Shown here piece by piece: positions 34,260 to 42,273 of a DNA stretch of 64,000 bases; position 1 is the first letter of the stretch; every line of letters starts with the position of its first letter. The notes under the pieces were generated by a model, which made no database searches, was not told the origin of the DNA, and saw only the letters and a list, made by a program, of their open reading frames with translations. Made by a program: the position numbers and the translations under genes. The DNA comes from Alectryocaccobium sp964389285 (lineage in GTDB: Bacteria > Bacillota > Clostridia > Lachnospirales > Lachnospiraceae): the NCBI GenBank assembly GCA_964389285.1, contig CAYMCZ010000007.1, forward strand, positions 1-64,000. Direction: 5' to 3'.

Positions 34260-35414
34260 TTATTTATAAACCGGTTTAGGATTCTCAAGGAGAGCAGGTA
34301 CGTTTTTATGACGTGTCATCTGCATCTTTCCGTCAAGAACCATACAGCCTGAAGCCGGAATCATGCCGGCTTTGAGTGTTCCCATAGCATCCGGGTCATA
34401 GCCGTAGTTGCCAAGGAAATCAAGGTCAAGTTTGTAACCTACGGCAAGTTTGCCATGATCAAGTCCGTAAGCGTCAGCTACGTTACCGGAAGCAAGGCAG
34501 ATGAAGTTTGCCGGATGTACATCCTGGAACCTGTCGGCAAGAGCCGCAACGATTACCCATGTACCAAGTACGGTGTAACCATCCTTAGGTGTATTGGAAC
34601 CTGCAAGCAGTTTGCCGAGTTTGCCTGCTTTCATAGCTTTTTCAGCAATCTCGAACATAACTTTAAGGTTGCCGTGAGGAACAAGCGTCAGATATGCGTC
34701 CGTTGCGAGAACTTTGTCAATGTCCGCGTCTGACATAGGTGTCGGAGCACCGTTTACGTTAAGGATAACGTCGGGATTGATCTTTGCGAGATCATCTGCC
34801 GTATATGATGCACAGTCAGCGTCTGCGGCACCGCCCGAATGAGCAGTAACGATCATGCCGGCTTTTTTAGCCATAGCAGCAAGTTCTGCAGCTTTTTCAG
34901 GACATTTAACGGGGCCGCGTCCGAGAGCACCGAGAACTTTGATGCCTGCTTTAGCAAGTTCATCAAAATCAGCCTGTGTAAGACCTTCTACGGGTGTAAC
35001 CGTGCCTGCCTCTACTTTAGCTCCCTTAGGTGCGTATGAATCCCAAATCTGCTTGGAAGCAAGAGCAATAGCTTTTGCAGCATCAGCATTATAGGGCATT
35101 CCCGGAACATTGTTTGTAACAGCGATCATGGATCCTGTTCCGCCGGCCATGAAGTTTACGGCAAATCCGCAGGCTTTGAACTCAGCCATGTAATCCATAA
35201 GGGGAACATGCACCTGAGCATCGATCAAAGCCGGACAAACTTCGATATTTAATGCGTCAATAACTGTATCGGCAGCATCCTCGTATTTAGCGTCTTCTGC
35301 TCCCATATACTTAATTACGCCATCTTCAGCATAAATTGCTTTGGCATCCGAGATTGGATTGTTGATATCACCGGTGCATACCAAACCCAAATTCTTAATA
35401 TAAGTTTTTTTCAT
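34260..35414 (-). CDS. Enamidase paralogue with missing metal ligands
   Basis: A 384-residue amidohydrolase-fold protein, clearly related to the neighbouring enamidase (both start KNxGxxxxGDxxNP and align along their length). The metal-binding residues are changed. The HxH motif reads DAQVH instead of DSHVH, the bridging Glu region NTGEIGLG reads KVLGALGRG, the second-metal His in DVICHC is Asn in DVILNV, and the catalytic Asp in FGNDC is Asn in AGSNT. Only the His in VTAHSGG is kept. A standard binuclear enamidase site cannot form. It may be a non-catalytic partner of Ena2 or use other chemistry. It lies 51 bases after ena2. Confidence 0.85.
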   Translation of the reverse strand: MKKTYIKNLGLVCTGDINNPISDAKAIYAEDGVIKYMGAEDAKYEDAADTVIDALNIEVCPALIDAQVHVPLMDYMAEFKACGFAVNFMAGGTGSMIAVTNNVPGMPYNADAAKAIALASKQIWDSYAPKGAKVEAGTVTPVEGLTQADFDELAKAGIKVLGALGRGPVKCPEKAAELAAMAKKAGMIVTAHSGGAADADCASYTADDLAKINPDVILNVNGAPTPMSDADIDKVLATDAYLTLVPHGNLKVMFEIAEKAMKAGKLGKLLAGSNTPKDGYTVLGTWVIVAALADRFQDVHPANFICLASGNVADAYGLDHGKLAVGYKLDLDFLGNYGYDPDAMGTLKAGMIPASGCMVLDGKMQMTRHKNVPALLENPKPVYK

Positions 35415-35465
35415 AAGTCAGCTCCATTTTTTAATTCTAAGATAGATGTCCTATCCTGTAATCAA

Positions 35466-36626
35466 TTAGTGTGTTGCTGCGCTCTTTGCGGGAGCACTGA
35501 GACATTTATTGCCTTCTGCAACGATTTCACCGTCAATAAGTACCATGCTAACTGCCGGCATTGTGCCTGCTGCCATAGCAGCCGTAGCATCCGCATAGTC
35601 TGATCCTACGGGAGCATCGCAGATAACGAAGTCAGCTGCCTGACCTGCTTCAACGATACCTGTGCCGAGATCAAATGTTCTGCCTGTATTGCCTGTAGCC
35701 ATAGCGATAGCTTCACCAACATTAATATCAGCAAAAGCAGCAGCGAAAAGTATCATGTCCCAGATACCATGAGGGTAAAGACCGAAGCCTGAAGGGCAGT
35801 CATTACCGAAAATAACGCGCTCTTTTTCTCCGCGGCGAACGGCAGTATTGATAACTTCCGTGTTAGCGGATGTATAGCTGAGCTGAGGAGTAGTAAGCTC
35901 GATAACAGCATTCGGGCACTCCTCGAAATAACGATGGATCTCTTCGTCAGGGCAACGTCCGATTGTACAGTGGCAGATAACGTCAGGCTGAATAGCTACG
36001 ATACTGTCAGGATCCTGAGCTGCCGAACCATGAAGATATGGATCACCACGATGAAGAACTACAGGCATGCCGGCTTCTTTAGCATATCCGCGGATACGGA
36101 TAGTGTCTTCAAGATGAGCTGCGTTACATGTTCCGAGTCCGATCTCGCCTGTATTTTTGATTCCATAGCTTTTAAGTTCCACGAAATCTTCTTTCTTTGC
36201 GTCTGTATGCATGATGTATGCACCACCATAAACTTTCATTTTTGATGGACGTACGTTGTCAAATGTCTGTTTAGCAAGGATAGCGAGAGCTTTCATACCG
36301 ATGGCATTTTTGGGTTTGCCGGGGATATGAGTCTCACCAACGCTGAGAAGACCAGTTACGCCTGAAGCTACGTAGGGAGCAACCCAATCCATAGCTTCCT
36401 GACGGGGTGTCCATGTTCCCACTACCGTATGAACATGGCTGTCAAGAAGACCCGGCATAACTGTAGTACCTTTAGCGTCAATTACAGTTGCGTCATCAGC
36501 TGAAAGTCCATTACCAACTTCGGCGATTTTTCCGTCTTCGATGATGATTGAATCCGCTGCAAGAACGGGATTCTTAACGTCACCGGAATACAGACAGCCG
36601 ATGTTTTTAATTAATGTTTTGGCCAT
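35466..36626 (-). CDS. ena: Enamidase Ena
   Basis: Hydrolyses 1,4,5,6-tetrahydro-6-oxonicotinate to ammonia and 2-formylglutarate. The 386-residue product belongs to the amidohydrolase superfamily and has the complete metal set by eye: HxH in GLLDSHVHTV (near residue 65), Glu in NTGEIGLGT, His in VVLHRGD, His in DVICHCTIG and Asp in FGNDCPSG. E. barkeri enamidase is an Fe-Zn enzyme of this type. ATG at 36626 has AGGAA about 9 bases before it. It is preceded by the PF06684 gene and followed by its ligand-poor paralogue. Confidence 0.85.
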   Translation of the reverse strand: MAKTLIKNIGCLYSGDVKNPVLAADSIIIEDGKIAEVGNGLSADDATVIDAKGTTVMPGLLDSHVHTVVGTWTPRQEAMDWVAPYVASGVTGLLSVGETHIPGKPKNAIGMKALAILAKQTFDNVRPSKMKVYGGAYIMHTDAKKEDFVELKSYGIKNTGEIGLGTCNAAHLEDTIRIRGYAKEAGMPVVLHRGDPYLHGSAAQDPDSIVAIQPDVICHCTIGRCPDEEIHRYFEECPNAVIELTTPQLSYTSANTEVINTAVRRGEKERVIFGNDCPSGFGLYPHGIWDMILFAAAFADINVGEAIAMATGNTGRTFDLGTGIVEAGQAADFVICDAPVGSDYADATAAMAAGTMPAVSMVLIDGEIVAEGNKCLSAPAKSAATH

Positions 36627-36738
36627 AATCCGATTCCTCATTTTCTTATTTAAAATTATTGCCAAACCTTTTGTTTGGCGTTATATACGGCGCCCGCTAA
36701 CGAACGCCGTGTGTTTCCTACCTGTGAATTAATCCTAA

Positions 36739-37341
36739 TTATTTAAGACCGTCGCGAAGCTGACCTTTAGCAGCAAGATAATCTGCCATAGTCTTTCCGC
36801 CAAGACGCGGATGCGGACGTCCGCCGTCTGTAACACCTACAAGAACAACGATCTCGTCCGGTTTCGGATGTCCCGGAACCGCGAAGTTATCGATTGTGTC
36901 ATAGTGGCTACGGATCGGTGAGTAGTCACGGAACATAAGCGGAAGGTCGATAGGATCGCCAGGGTTACAAACTTTCTTATTGCAGTTGATAAGTGCAGAA
37001 CAAGGAACACCGATTGTATCTCTCATGCTCTTGCCAAGCTTCGGATGGAGACAAGCACCGCCGTGCTCTTTCTCGCCGTTGATACCAACCATAGCGCCTT
37101 TGCAGTAGTTCTCTACTTTGTCGCCGCCGCCAAGAAGTTCGCAAGCTTTCTTTGTGAGGATCTCGCCAAGCTCATATCCGGCCTCGATAAGTTCATCAAG
37201 GTTCTCTGAGTAAGCGCCTGCATACGGGTTTTTGATAACGCCTGCAACTACGATACGTGTGATGGGTTTCTCTGTTGGTGTAAATCCTTCAAAATTGATT
37301 GTCTGGATCGTTGAAAACATTTCTCTGATATCTACAGCCAT
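36739..37341 (-). CDS. PF06684 (amino acid synthesis, DUF1185) family protein
   Basis: The 200-residue protein matches the AA_synth/DUF1185 family. Visible blocks are PITRIVVAGVIKNPYAG near residue 25, GAMVGINGEKEHGGACLHPKLG and LVGVTDGGRPHPRLGG. Known structures show a chorismate-mutase-like fold and a suggested role in amino-acid metabolism, but no reaction is established. It is the first gene of the unit PF06684-ena2-ena1-hnr. AAAGGAG lies upstream of the ATG at 37341. No step of the published nicotinate pathway needs it, so it may act on a related ring or amide. Confidence 0.85.
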   Translation of the reverse strand: MAVDIREMFSTIQTINFEGFTPTEKPITRIVVAGVIKNPYAGAYSENLDELIEAGYELGEILTKKACELLGGGDKVENYCKGAMVGINGEKEHGGACLHPKLGKSMRDTIGVPCSALINCNKKVCNPGDPIDLPLMFRDYSPIRSHYDTIDNFAVPGHPKPDEIVVLVGVTDGGRPHPRLGGKTMADYLAAKGQLRDGLK

Positions 37342-37570
37342 TTTTAAAATTTCTCCTTTTAACAATAGTTTGTTTTTGCAACTTCGTCCGCGTCCGGACA
37401 CTTTGTGCGCACATTGGTTTTCATATAATAATCGGCCGCAACGAGGCCTATTATCCGAAAATTGGGGATTTTGACTATGAATCACGTTATTCACGCCATT
37501 CAATTGTATGATATGATTATATCACACTTGTTTATGATAGCAAGTGACTTATTTTTGATATAACGTGAAT
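37342..37570 (-). promoter_or_regulatory. Leader and promoter of the PF06684-ena-hnr unit
   Basis: Minus-strand TTGCTA (37538-37543), a 16-base spacer and TATAAT (37516-37521) form a promoter. The transcript would have about 168 bases of leader. In it ATAATCGGCC (37428-37437) pairs with GGCCTATTAT (37445-37454), and a second self-complementary stretch TGTGCGCACA follows. No known riboswitch is recognised. Confidence 0.55.
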
Positions 37571-37588
37571 ATTCATGATAACATGAAT
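37571..37588. promoter_or_regulatory. Palindromic operator candidate upstream of the ena-hnr promoter
   Basis: ATTCATG-ATAA-CATGAAT is a perfect 7+7 dyad, 28 bases upstream of the -35 box, a position suited to an activator. A flanking overlapping palindrome, TGAATATTCA, lies at 37566-37575. The binding protein is unknown. Confidence 0.45.
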
Positions 37589-37808
37589 CATCTTCGTTCA
37601 TCTTTATACTTTTTTCATTTATTATTGTTTTTTTAGAATTTGCAGCCCGTTCGTCGTTAAATCAGCCTAATATTACGGCTCTGTTTTATTTAATTTAACT
37701 ACATCGTACACTCAGGCACCGCACCGCGCTTTTCACAAAGCGGAACGTGCCCGAACGGTTTTTTCATGCGATCCCGGCAGATGAACTTATGTTCACCTGA
37801 ATTCATTT

Positions 37809-37840
37809 AAAAAGCCCGCAGTTCTGCAGAACTACGGGCT
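37809..37840 (-). terminator. Terminator after the second NCS1 permease
   Basis: AGCCCG-AGTTCTGCAGAACT-CGGGCT forms an almost perfect stem and is followed on the minus strand by TTTT. It lies 13 bases past the stop of the permease gene. Confidence 0.8.
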
Positions 37841-37852
37841 GAACATATGAGC

Positions 37853-39127
37853 TTATTCTGCACTTGTGATGCAGTGTGCTTTGACGTCTTCCGCACGTTT
37901 GCGCCGCCAGATGAAGCAGCAAATCATTTCCAGAACGAAGGTTATTACGATTGCATTGATCGCCGGAATACCGAATTTAATGTATCCGTTGTTACCGAGC
38001 CAGGCGATAAGTATGCCGATGATATATACGATCATGGAGCTTACGTAGAAACTCTTCAGATGTGGATTGGCTTTCTCGATGAGCGGCGTTTTTCCTCTCC
38101 ATGCAAACAGGTAGTTTGCGAACACCGTACCTGCAAGCGGCGGGTAGAATGTTGCGAGGATTCCGAGGAAAGCACCGAAGTGACGGTATATTCCGAGAAG
38201 TCCCATCAACGTACCGATTACGGCAAAGATGACAAGCAGATGTGTACGTTTCATCTTCGGGAATACGGCATTTAAGTTCAGCGAGCTGGAATATGCGTTG
38301 CCCTGTGCAGTCGAAAGCAGGTTTGCGATAAGGCCTATGAAAGCCAGGCCTAAGAATCCCTGACGCTGAAGGATGTAAGCGATGTCGTACTCTTTGTATA
38401 CGAGCATACCTACGATACCGATAAGAAGCATGAAAGGACCTGCGAGGCCGAGACCGACCGCCATAACGCCCGTTGTGGTCTTCGGGCCTTTTGAGAAACG
38501 CATGATGTCAGGCGCCCATGAACAGCAGCCCGAACATACCGAGCCGACAGCTATCGTTACCATGGCGGTAAAGGTTGTGGTCTGCTCCTGAGTGTGCTGG
38601 AGCAGCGGCGTGCCCAGCTCTGCCGGTGCATCCTGGAACGCAATAACTACTGCTACGATACCAACGGCCGTTACGGCGATGGTAGCGAAAAGACCGATCA
38701 CGTTCATGATTCTCTGTCCTTTAAGAGCCGCAAGCGTAACGCACGCACCGAACGCGAGGCAGACAGGCTGCCACGGAACCGCCGGGAAAAGTACGTTTGT
38801 GATGGTACCAACCAGATAACAGTTGATCGAAAAATAAGTAACCAGCGCAGTCGTATTAGCGAGTGCGATGATTTTGGCGCCTATCTGTCCGAAGCTGAAA
38901 CGTGTCAGCAGCGAGAATGACAGACCGCTGCGCATCGACATGATGGAGTTGCACATGGCGATTACAAAAAGGATGGTATAACCTGCATACACAGCCTGCA
39001 TCGCCTGGCCGAAGCTGCTTGCACCGTTTGCAAGCTGTCCGCCCGCGCTCATGATAGTAACCGTAAACACATATCCGATCCATGTAAATACCAACGACGT
39101 AAAACCTCGGCGTTGGCTCTCAGGCAC
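37853..39127 (-). CDS. NCS1-family (cytosine permease-like) transporter of the nicotinate-type cluster
   Basis: A 424-residue membrane protein (from the first standard start, GTG at 39127) with about twelve helices. It has the NCS1 pattern PESQRRGFTSLVFTWIGY at the N terminus and GCCSWAPDIMRFSKGPKTT in the middle. Homologues usually have some 15-20 residues before PES, and the sequence upstream in frame (DKEFSTGT) fits. That extension has no ATG, GTG or TTG: GAGAGGAG is placed 6 bases before an in-frame TTA at 39179-39181. The real start may be non-standard, or a base may be wrong. It lies between the two halves of the pathway cluster and probably imports its substrate. Confidence 0.85.
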   Translation of the reverse strand: MPESQRRGFTSLVFTWIGYVFTVTIMSAGGQLANGASSFGQAMQAVYAGYTILFVIAMCNSIMSMRSGLSFSLLTRFSFGQIGAKIIALANTTALVTYFSINCYLVGTITNVLFPAVPWQPVCLAFGACVTLAALKGQRIMNVIGLFATIAVTAVGIVAVVIAFQDAPAELGTPLLQHTQEQTTTFTAMVTIAVGSVCSGCCSWAPDIMRFSKGPKTTTGVMAVGLGLAGPFMLLIGIVGMLVYKEYDIAYILQRQGFLGLAFIGLIANLLSTAQGNAYSSSLNLNAVFPKMKRTHLLVIFAVIGTLMGLLGIYRHFGAFLGILATFYPPLAGTVFANYLFAWRGKTPLIEKANPHLKSFYVSSMIVYIIGILIAWLGNNGYIKFGIPAINAIVITFVLEMICCFIWRRKRAEDVKAHCITSAE

Positions 39128-39181
39128 GGTTCCGGTACTAAACTCTTTGTCATGACCCTGAGTTGTAGTAGTTGTTGTTAA

Positions 39182-39540
39182 TTTTTTCTCCTCTCTTTCC
39201 TTTTAATAGTTACCGGAAATCTTAAAACAGCTTTAATTTCTGCTTTAAAATGTTCCTGTTTTGTTTTACTTTGCCGTCCCGCAAAGATAAAAAACTGAAA
39301 ACTGTTCTGCAACCTGTGAAATATCCGGTTCTCATTAATAATATTTGATTTTCAAGGTGCATTTCACAATTATGTCCGCTCTGCAAAAGCGAATTGTCCT
39401 AAATATGCGCTCATTGTCAGCTAATTGAGCTCATAATACACCAAAAATCTAAACAATTCCACAACGCGAAATGTTGCAGAATCCGTTATTTACCTGTTAG
39501 GTTTTATCCGGATATCAATTATTACATTTGTTTATACATT
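39182..39540 (-). promoter_or_regulatory. Long structured leader of the NCS1 permease
   Basis: From the predicted transcription start near 39534 to the ribosome binding site at 39188-39195 there are about 340 untranslated bases. Complementary segments include 39508-39515 with 39321-39328 (ATATCCGG), 39473-39480 with 39306-39313 (TCTGCAAC), a stem-loop at 39366-39397 (ACAATT, CGCT/AGCG) and a perfect CTTTGC/GCAAAG hairpin at 39269-39286. The first two pairings cross each other, giving a possible pseudoknot or alternative folds. No known riboswitch class was recognised. Confidence 0.5.
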
Positions 39541-39569
39541 ATTATAACATATAAGGTGATATTGTGCAA
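39541..39569 (-). promoter_or_regulatory. Promoter of the NCS1 permease
   Basis: Minus-strand TTGCAC (39564-39569), 17 bases, perfect TATAAT (39541-39546). It is the strongest promoter in this gap and places the transcript start far upstream of the gene. Confidence 0.65.
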
Positions 39570-39616
39570 AAAATAAATTTTTAAAATTTTTTATAATTTC
39601 TTTTTAATTCCGAAAA

Positions 39617-39663
39617 ATAAAAAAAACGGAATAAAGATTTGGCAGCCGCCAATCCTTATTCCG
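39617..39663 (-). terminator. Terminator of the dmdA-hgd operon
   Basis: CGGAATAA and TTGGC pair with GCCAA and TTATTCCG (39627-39663), with T8 following on the minus strand. It ends the eight-gene operon after hgd. Confidence 0.85.
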
Positions 39664-39734
39664 CTTTAAATTTTTCAGAATACACTCATTTTAGCCAAGG
39701 CCGGTCTGTTTGAACCCTGACCAAGTTAAAGTGA

Positions 39735-40628
39735 TTAACCTCTTACTTCTACGCCTGTAAGTTTTTCCCAAACTTTGATAACAGCCGACATATCTTCCAT
39801 GCCGAGGCCTTCTGCCCTTGCCTGATCATAAACTGCCATAGCAGACTGCGTAACAGGGATCGGCACCATGGAAGCGCGTGCAGCTTCTTCCGCAAGTGTA
39901 AGGTCTTTATACTGGATGTTCATTGCAAATCCGGGCTCAAACTGGTTGGGCATAACGAATTTTTTCATCTTAGCGTCAACACAGTAGCTGTTACCTGAAG
40001 ATGTGCTGATGATATTGTACATCATCTCAGCGTCAAGGCCGAGTTTCGTTCCGAGTACAAGCGCCTCTGAAAGAGCTGCCATATTTGTACCGAGAAGCAT
40101 GTTGTTTACGATCTTCATGGCATCACCCATACCTACTTCGCCGATACGTGTGATCTTTTTGCCGATGCACTCAAGAACAGGCAATACCTTATCATACGTC
40201 TCCTGATCAGCGCCTACCATGATGGTAAGAGTTCCTTTTTCGGCGCCTACGGTACCGCCGCTTACCGGAGCGTCGATGTATTTAACGCCTTTTTCCGCCG
40301 CGATCTTAGCCATTTTCTGTGTCGTGTGCGGTGCTACGGAAGACATGTCGATGATAACCGAACCGGGTTTGCAGTTTGCGATAACGCCGTTAGGGCCGCC
40401 CATAACCGCCTCAACGATAGCTCCGTTGGGAAGAGAAGCAAAACCTACATCGAATTTGCTTGCGAGCTCCGCATTGTTGTCACAGGGGATAGCTCCCTCT
40501 TTTGCAAACTGGTCAACCAGCTCGCGAACCAAATCGCTGCAGTATACTTCGTAGCCGTTTTTGAGAATGTTGCGAGCCATGTGTCCGCCCATTTTACCAA
40601 GTCCGATAAATCCAATTTTCAGTCCCAT
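39735..40628 (-). CDS. hgd: 2-(hydroxymethyl)glutarate dehydrogenase Hgd
   Basis: Reduces 2-formylglutarate to 2-(hydroxymethyl)glutarate with NADH. The 297-residue protein belongs to the 3-hydroxyisobutyrate dehydrogenase family, with Rossmann motif GFIGLGKMGGHMARN at the N terminus, substrate motif DAPVSGGTVGAEKGTL near residue 120 and the catalytic Lys in GMGDAMKIVNNMLLG. Family members act on several hydroxyacids; the cluster makes Hgd the most likely identity. It is the last gene of the operon. GGAGG precedes the ATG. Confidence 0.88.
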   Translation of the reverse strand: MGLKIGFIGLGKMGGHMARNILKNGYEVYCSDLVRELVDQFAKEGAIPCDNNAELASKFDVGFASLPNGAIVEAVMGGPNGVIANCKPGSVIIDMSSVAPHTTQKMAKIAAEKGVKYIDAPVSGGTVGAEKGTLTIMVGADQETYDKVLPVLECIGKKITRIGEVGMGDAMKIVNNMLLGTNMAALSEALVLGTKLGLDAEMMYNIISTSSGNSYCVDAKMKKFVMPNQFEPGFAMNIQYKDLTLAEEAARASMVPIPVTQSAMAVYDQARAEGLGMEDMSAVIKVWEKLTGVEVRG

Positions 40629-40695
40629 TGCTTTGTTGCCTCCATTTAATTTTTTTAGCTTTGTAAATTATAAACCTATAACGAATGAGTGTCAA

Positions 40696-42111
40696 TTAAT
40701 TATCAACAAGCACGATTCCGAGCTTTTCAGCCGCTGCTTTGGCTTTAGCCATGTCCGTGGCATCACGAAGAACAAGACGGCCGCCGCCTCTGTTGAGGGA
40801 ATCAACGAATATCGTATTGCCTTTATCTGTTGTGATCGTTACTTTCTGGATAGAAGGCTCATGCCCTTCAACGATATTAACCTCTATGCCGTCAGCCTTA
40901 ACCATATCAACTGATTTCTCATACATTTCATGGTCAGCGGTCGAAGCACCGTACACGGCTCCCATAAGAACGCCCGGAACGTTGATCGTACGACGGGCAA
41001 AAAGCTCAGGATAAAGCATGATCTCGATCTTTGCCACTTTCTCGCCTTCCGCTATGAGTTCGTGAGCGATACGCGCACAGTTCGTAGGGCTTCCCACCGC
41101 CTGGCTGGATCCGCCTACAACAGCGTCTCCCAATGTATTGTTGATAGGTCTTGCGCCTTTTGCAAGATCTTTAGCGATAACTTTTGCTTTTTCGAGCGTA
41201 GCCGCGATCTGTGCTTTCTCGGCATCTTTAACTTCCTGACTTACAAGGGATTCTACGTTTTCTGTCCTCTGGAAGAAAGGTTCCATATATTCCACAACGA
41301 TAGGTACGATGTTTTTAGCGGAGGATACATGAACCGTGGACGCCATAGCGAGCATAACGTCAAACGGAACGTTTACATTCATATCAACTTCCGTACAGAT
41401 CTTTCCGGAGAACATACCTATAAGGATAGCACCGCCTACATGGGTTGTGCAAAGAGCGGGAACAAGCACTCGCGGCGTACAGGGAACTGCGATCGTAGGT
41501 GACATTGCCAGAACCATGGCTTTTTCAATCTGTTCCGCGTTGCCGCCGTTAAGAACCGCCGTTGCGGCCGCTATACATGCCGCTCCTGCTCCGAAACCTT
41601 CCATGTTGCAGCCTGTCGTGCATTTGCCGACACGGAAAAGCGAGCCTATTTTGAGGATAAGACCTGCGATTTCAGCAACCGTCTTTCTGTCATAGCCCGA
41701 TTCCATCATGGCACGGATAAATCCCGTATACGGGCAGGGGTCTCCCGTTCCCGCACAGGGTCTTACGCCTATGCAATGATTTCCGATTTCGGCAGCCACG
41801 GTATAAATAAGAGCCTTGTCAAGAAAATCGTCATTGAAGCAGACGTTTTTATTCATGTTTTTCATCTGGGCAGCCACGTTTCCGAGCAGGAAGCTGCTTC
41901 CGGTCGTAACGCCGAGCTCTACGGCTTTTAAGTTGTGGTCATATTCAGCCATAACTGATTCAAGAAGCGCATCTCTGGAAAGACCGGTCGAAATCTCATT
42001 TTCCGTAAGGACAACTTCAACCACGCTTTCGCCTGTTTCTTTGGAAATTGCAAAAACTTCACCCATGGTAAGGGGCATCTGAGCCTGTACTAATTCTCTT
42101 AATGTTGCCAT
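40696..42111 (-). CDS. hmd: 2-(hydroxymethyl)glutarate dehydratase Hmd (serine dehydratase-like)
   Basis: Predicted to remove water from 2-(hydroxymethyl)glutarate, giving 2-methyleneglutarate. The 471-residue product resembles [4Fe-4S] L-serine dehydratases. The N-terminal part resembles the beta-type domain, and the alpha-type part has GKCTTGCNMEGFGAGAACIA and IGVRPCAGTGDPCPYTG, whose cysteines are likely cluster ligands. The E. barkeri pathway assigns this step to a serine dehydratase-like protein. It lies between dml and hgd; AAGGAGAG precedes the ATG. Confidence 0.82.
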   Translation of the reverse strand: MATLRELVQAQMPLTMGEVFAISKETGESVVEVVLTENEISTGLSRDALLESVMAEYDHNLKAVELGVTTGSSFLLGNVAAQMKNMNKNVCFNDDFLDKALIYTVAAEIGNHCIGVRPCAGTGDPCPYTGFIRAMMESGYDRKTVAEIAGLILKIGSLFRVGKCTTGCNMEGFGAGAACIAAATAVLNGGNAEQIEKAMVLAMSPTIAVPCTPRVLVPALCTTHVGGAILIGMFSGKICTEVDMNVNVPFDVMLAMASTVHVSSAKNIVPIVVEYMEPFFQRTENVESLVSQEVKDAEKAQIAATLEKAKVIAKDLAKGARPINNTLGDAVVGGSSQAVGSPTNCARIAHELIAEGEKVAKIEIMLYPELFARRTINVPGVLMGAVYGASTADHEMYEKSVDMVKADGIEVNIVEGHEPSIQKVTITTDKGNTIFVDSLNRGGGRLVLRDATDMAKAKAAAEKLGIVLVDN

Positions 42112-42160
42112 TTTTCTCTCCTTGTATGGTTGTTAACTGTTTACATTTGCCTTTATTTGA

Positions 42161-42196
42161 AGATTGCCCCCATGCTGTAAGGCATGCGGGCAATCT
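42161..42196. promoter_or_regulatory. Intercistronic hairpin between dml and hmd
   Basis: AGATTGCCC-ATGC pairs with GCAT-GGGCAATCT, giving about 13 pairs. No T-run follows on the minus strand, so it is probably an RNA-processing or stability element inside the operon. Confidence 0.5.
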
Positions 42197-42273
42197 GTTA
42201 TAACATCTTTTTACACAGCTATAAGTCATCGGCTGCCTTTGCAGCTGTGCTGCTCCCGTTGCCTGAACTTATA

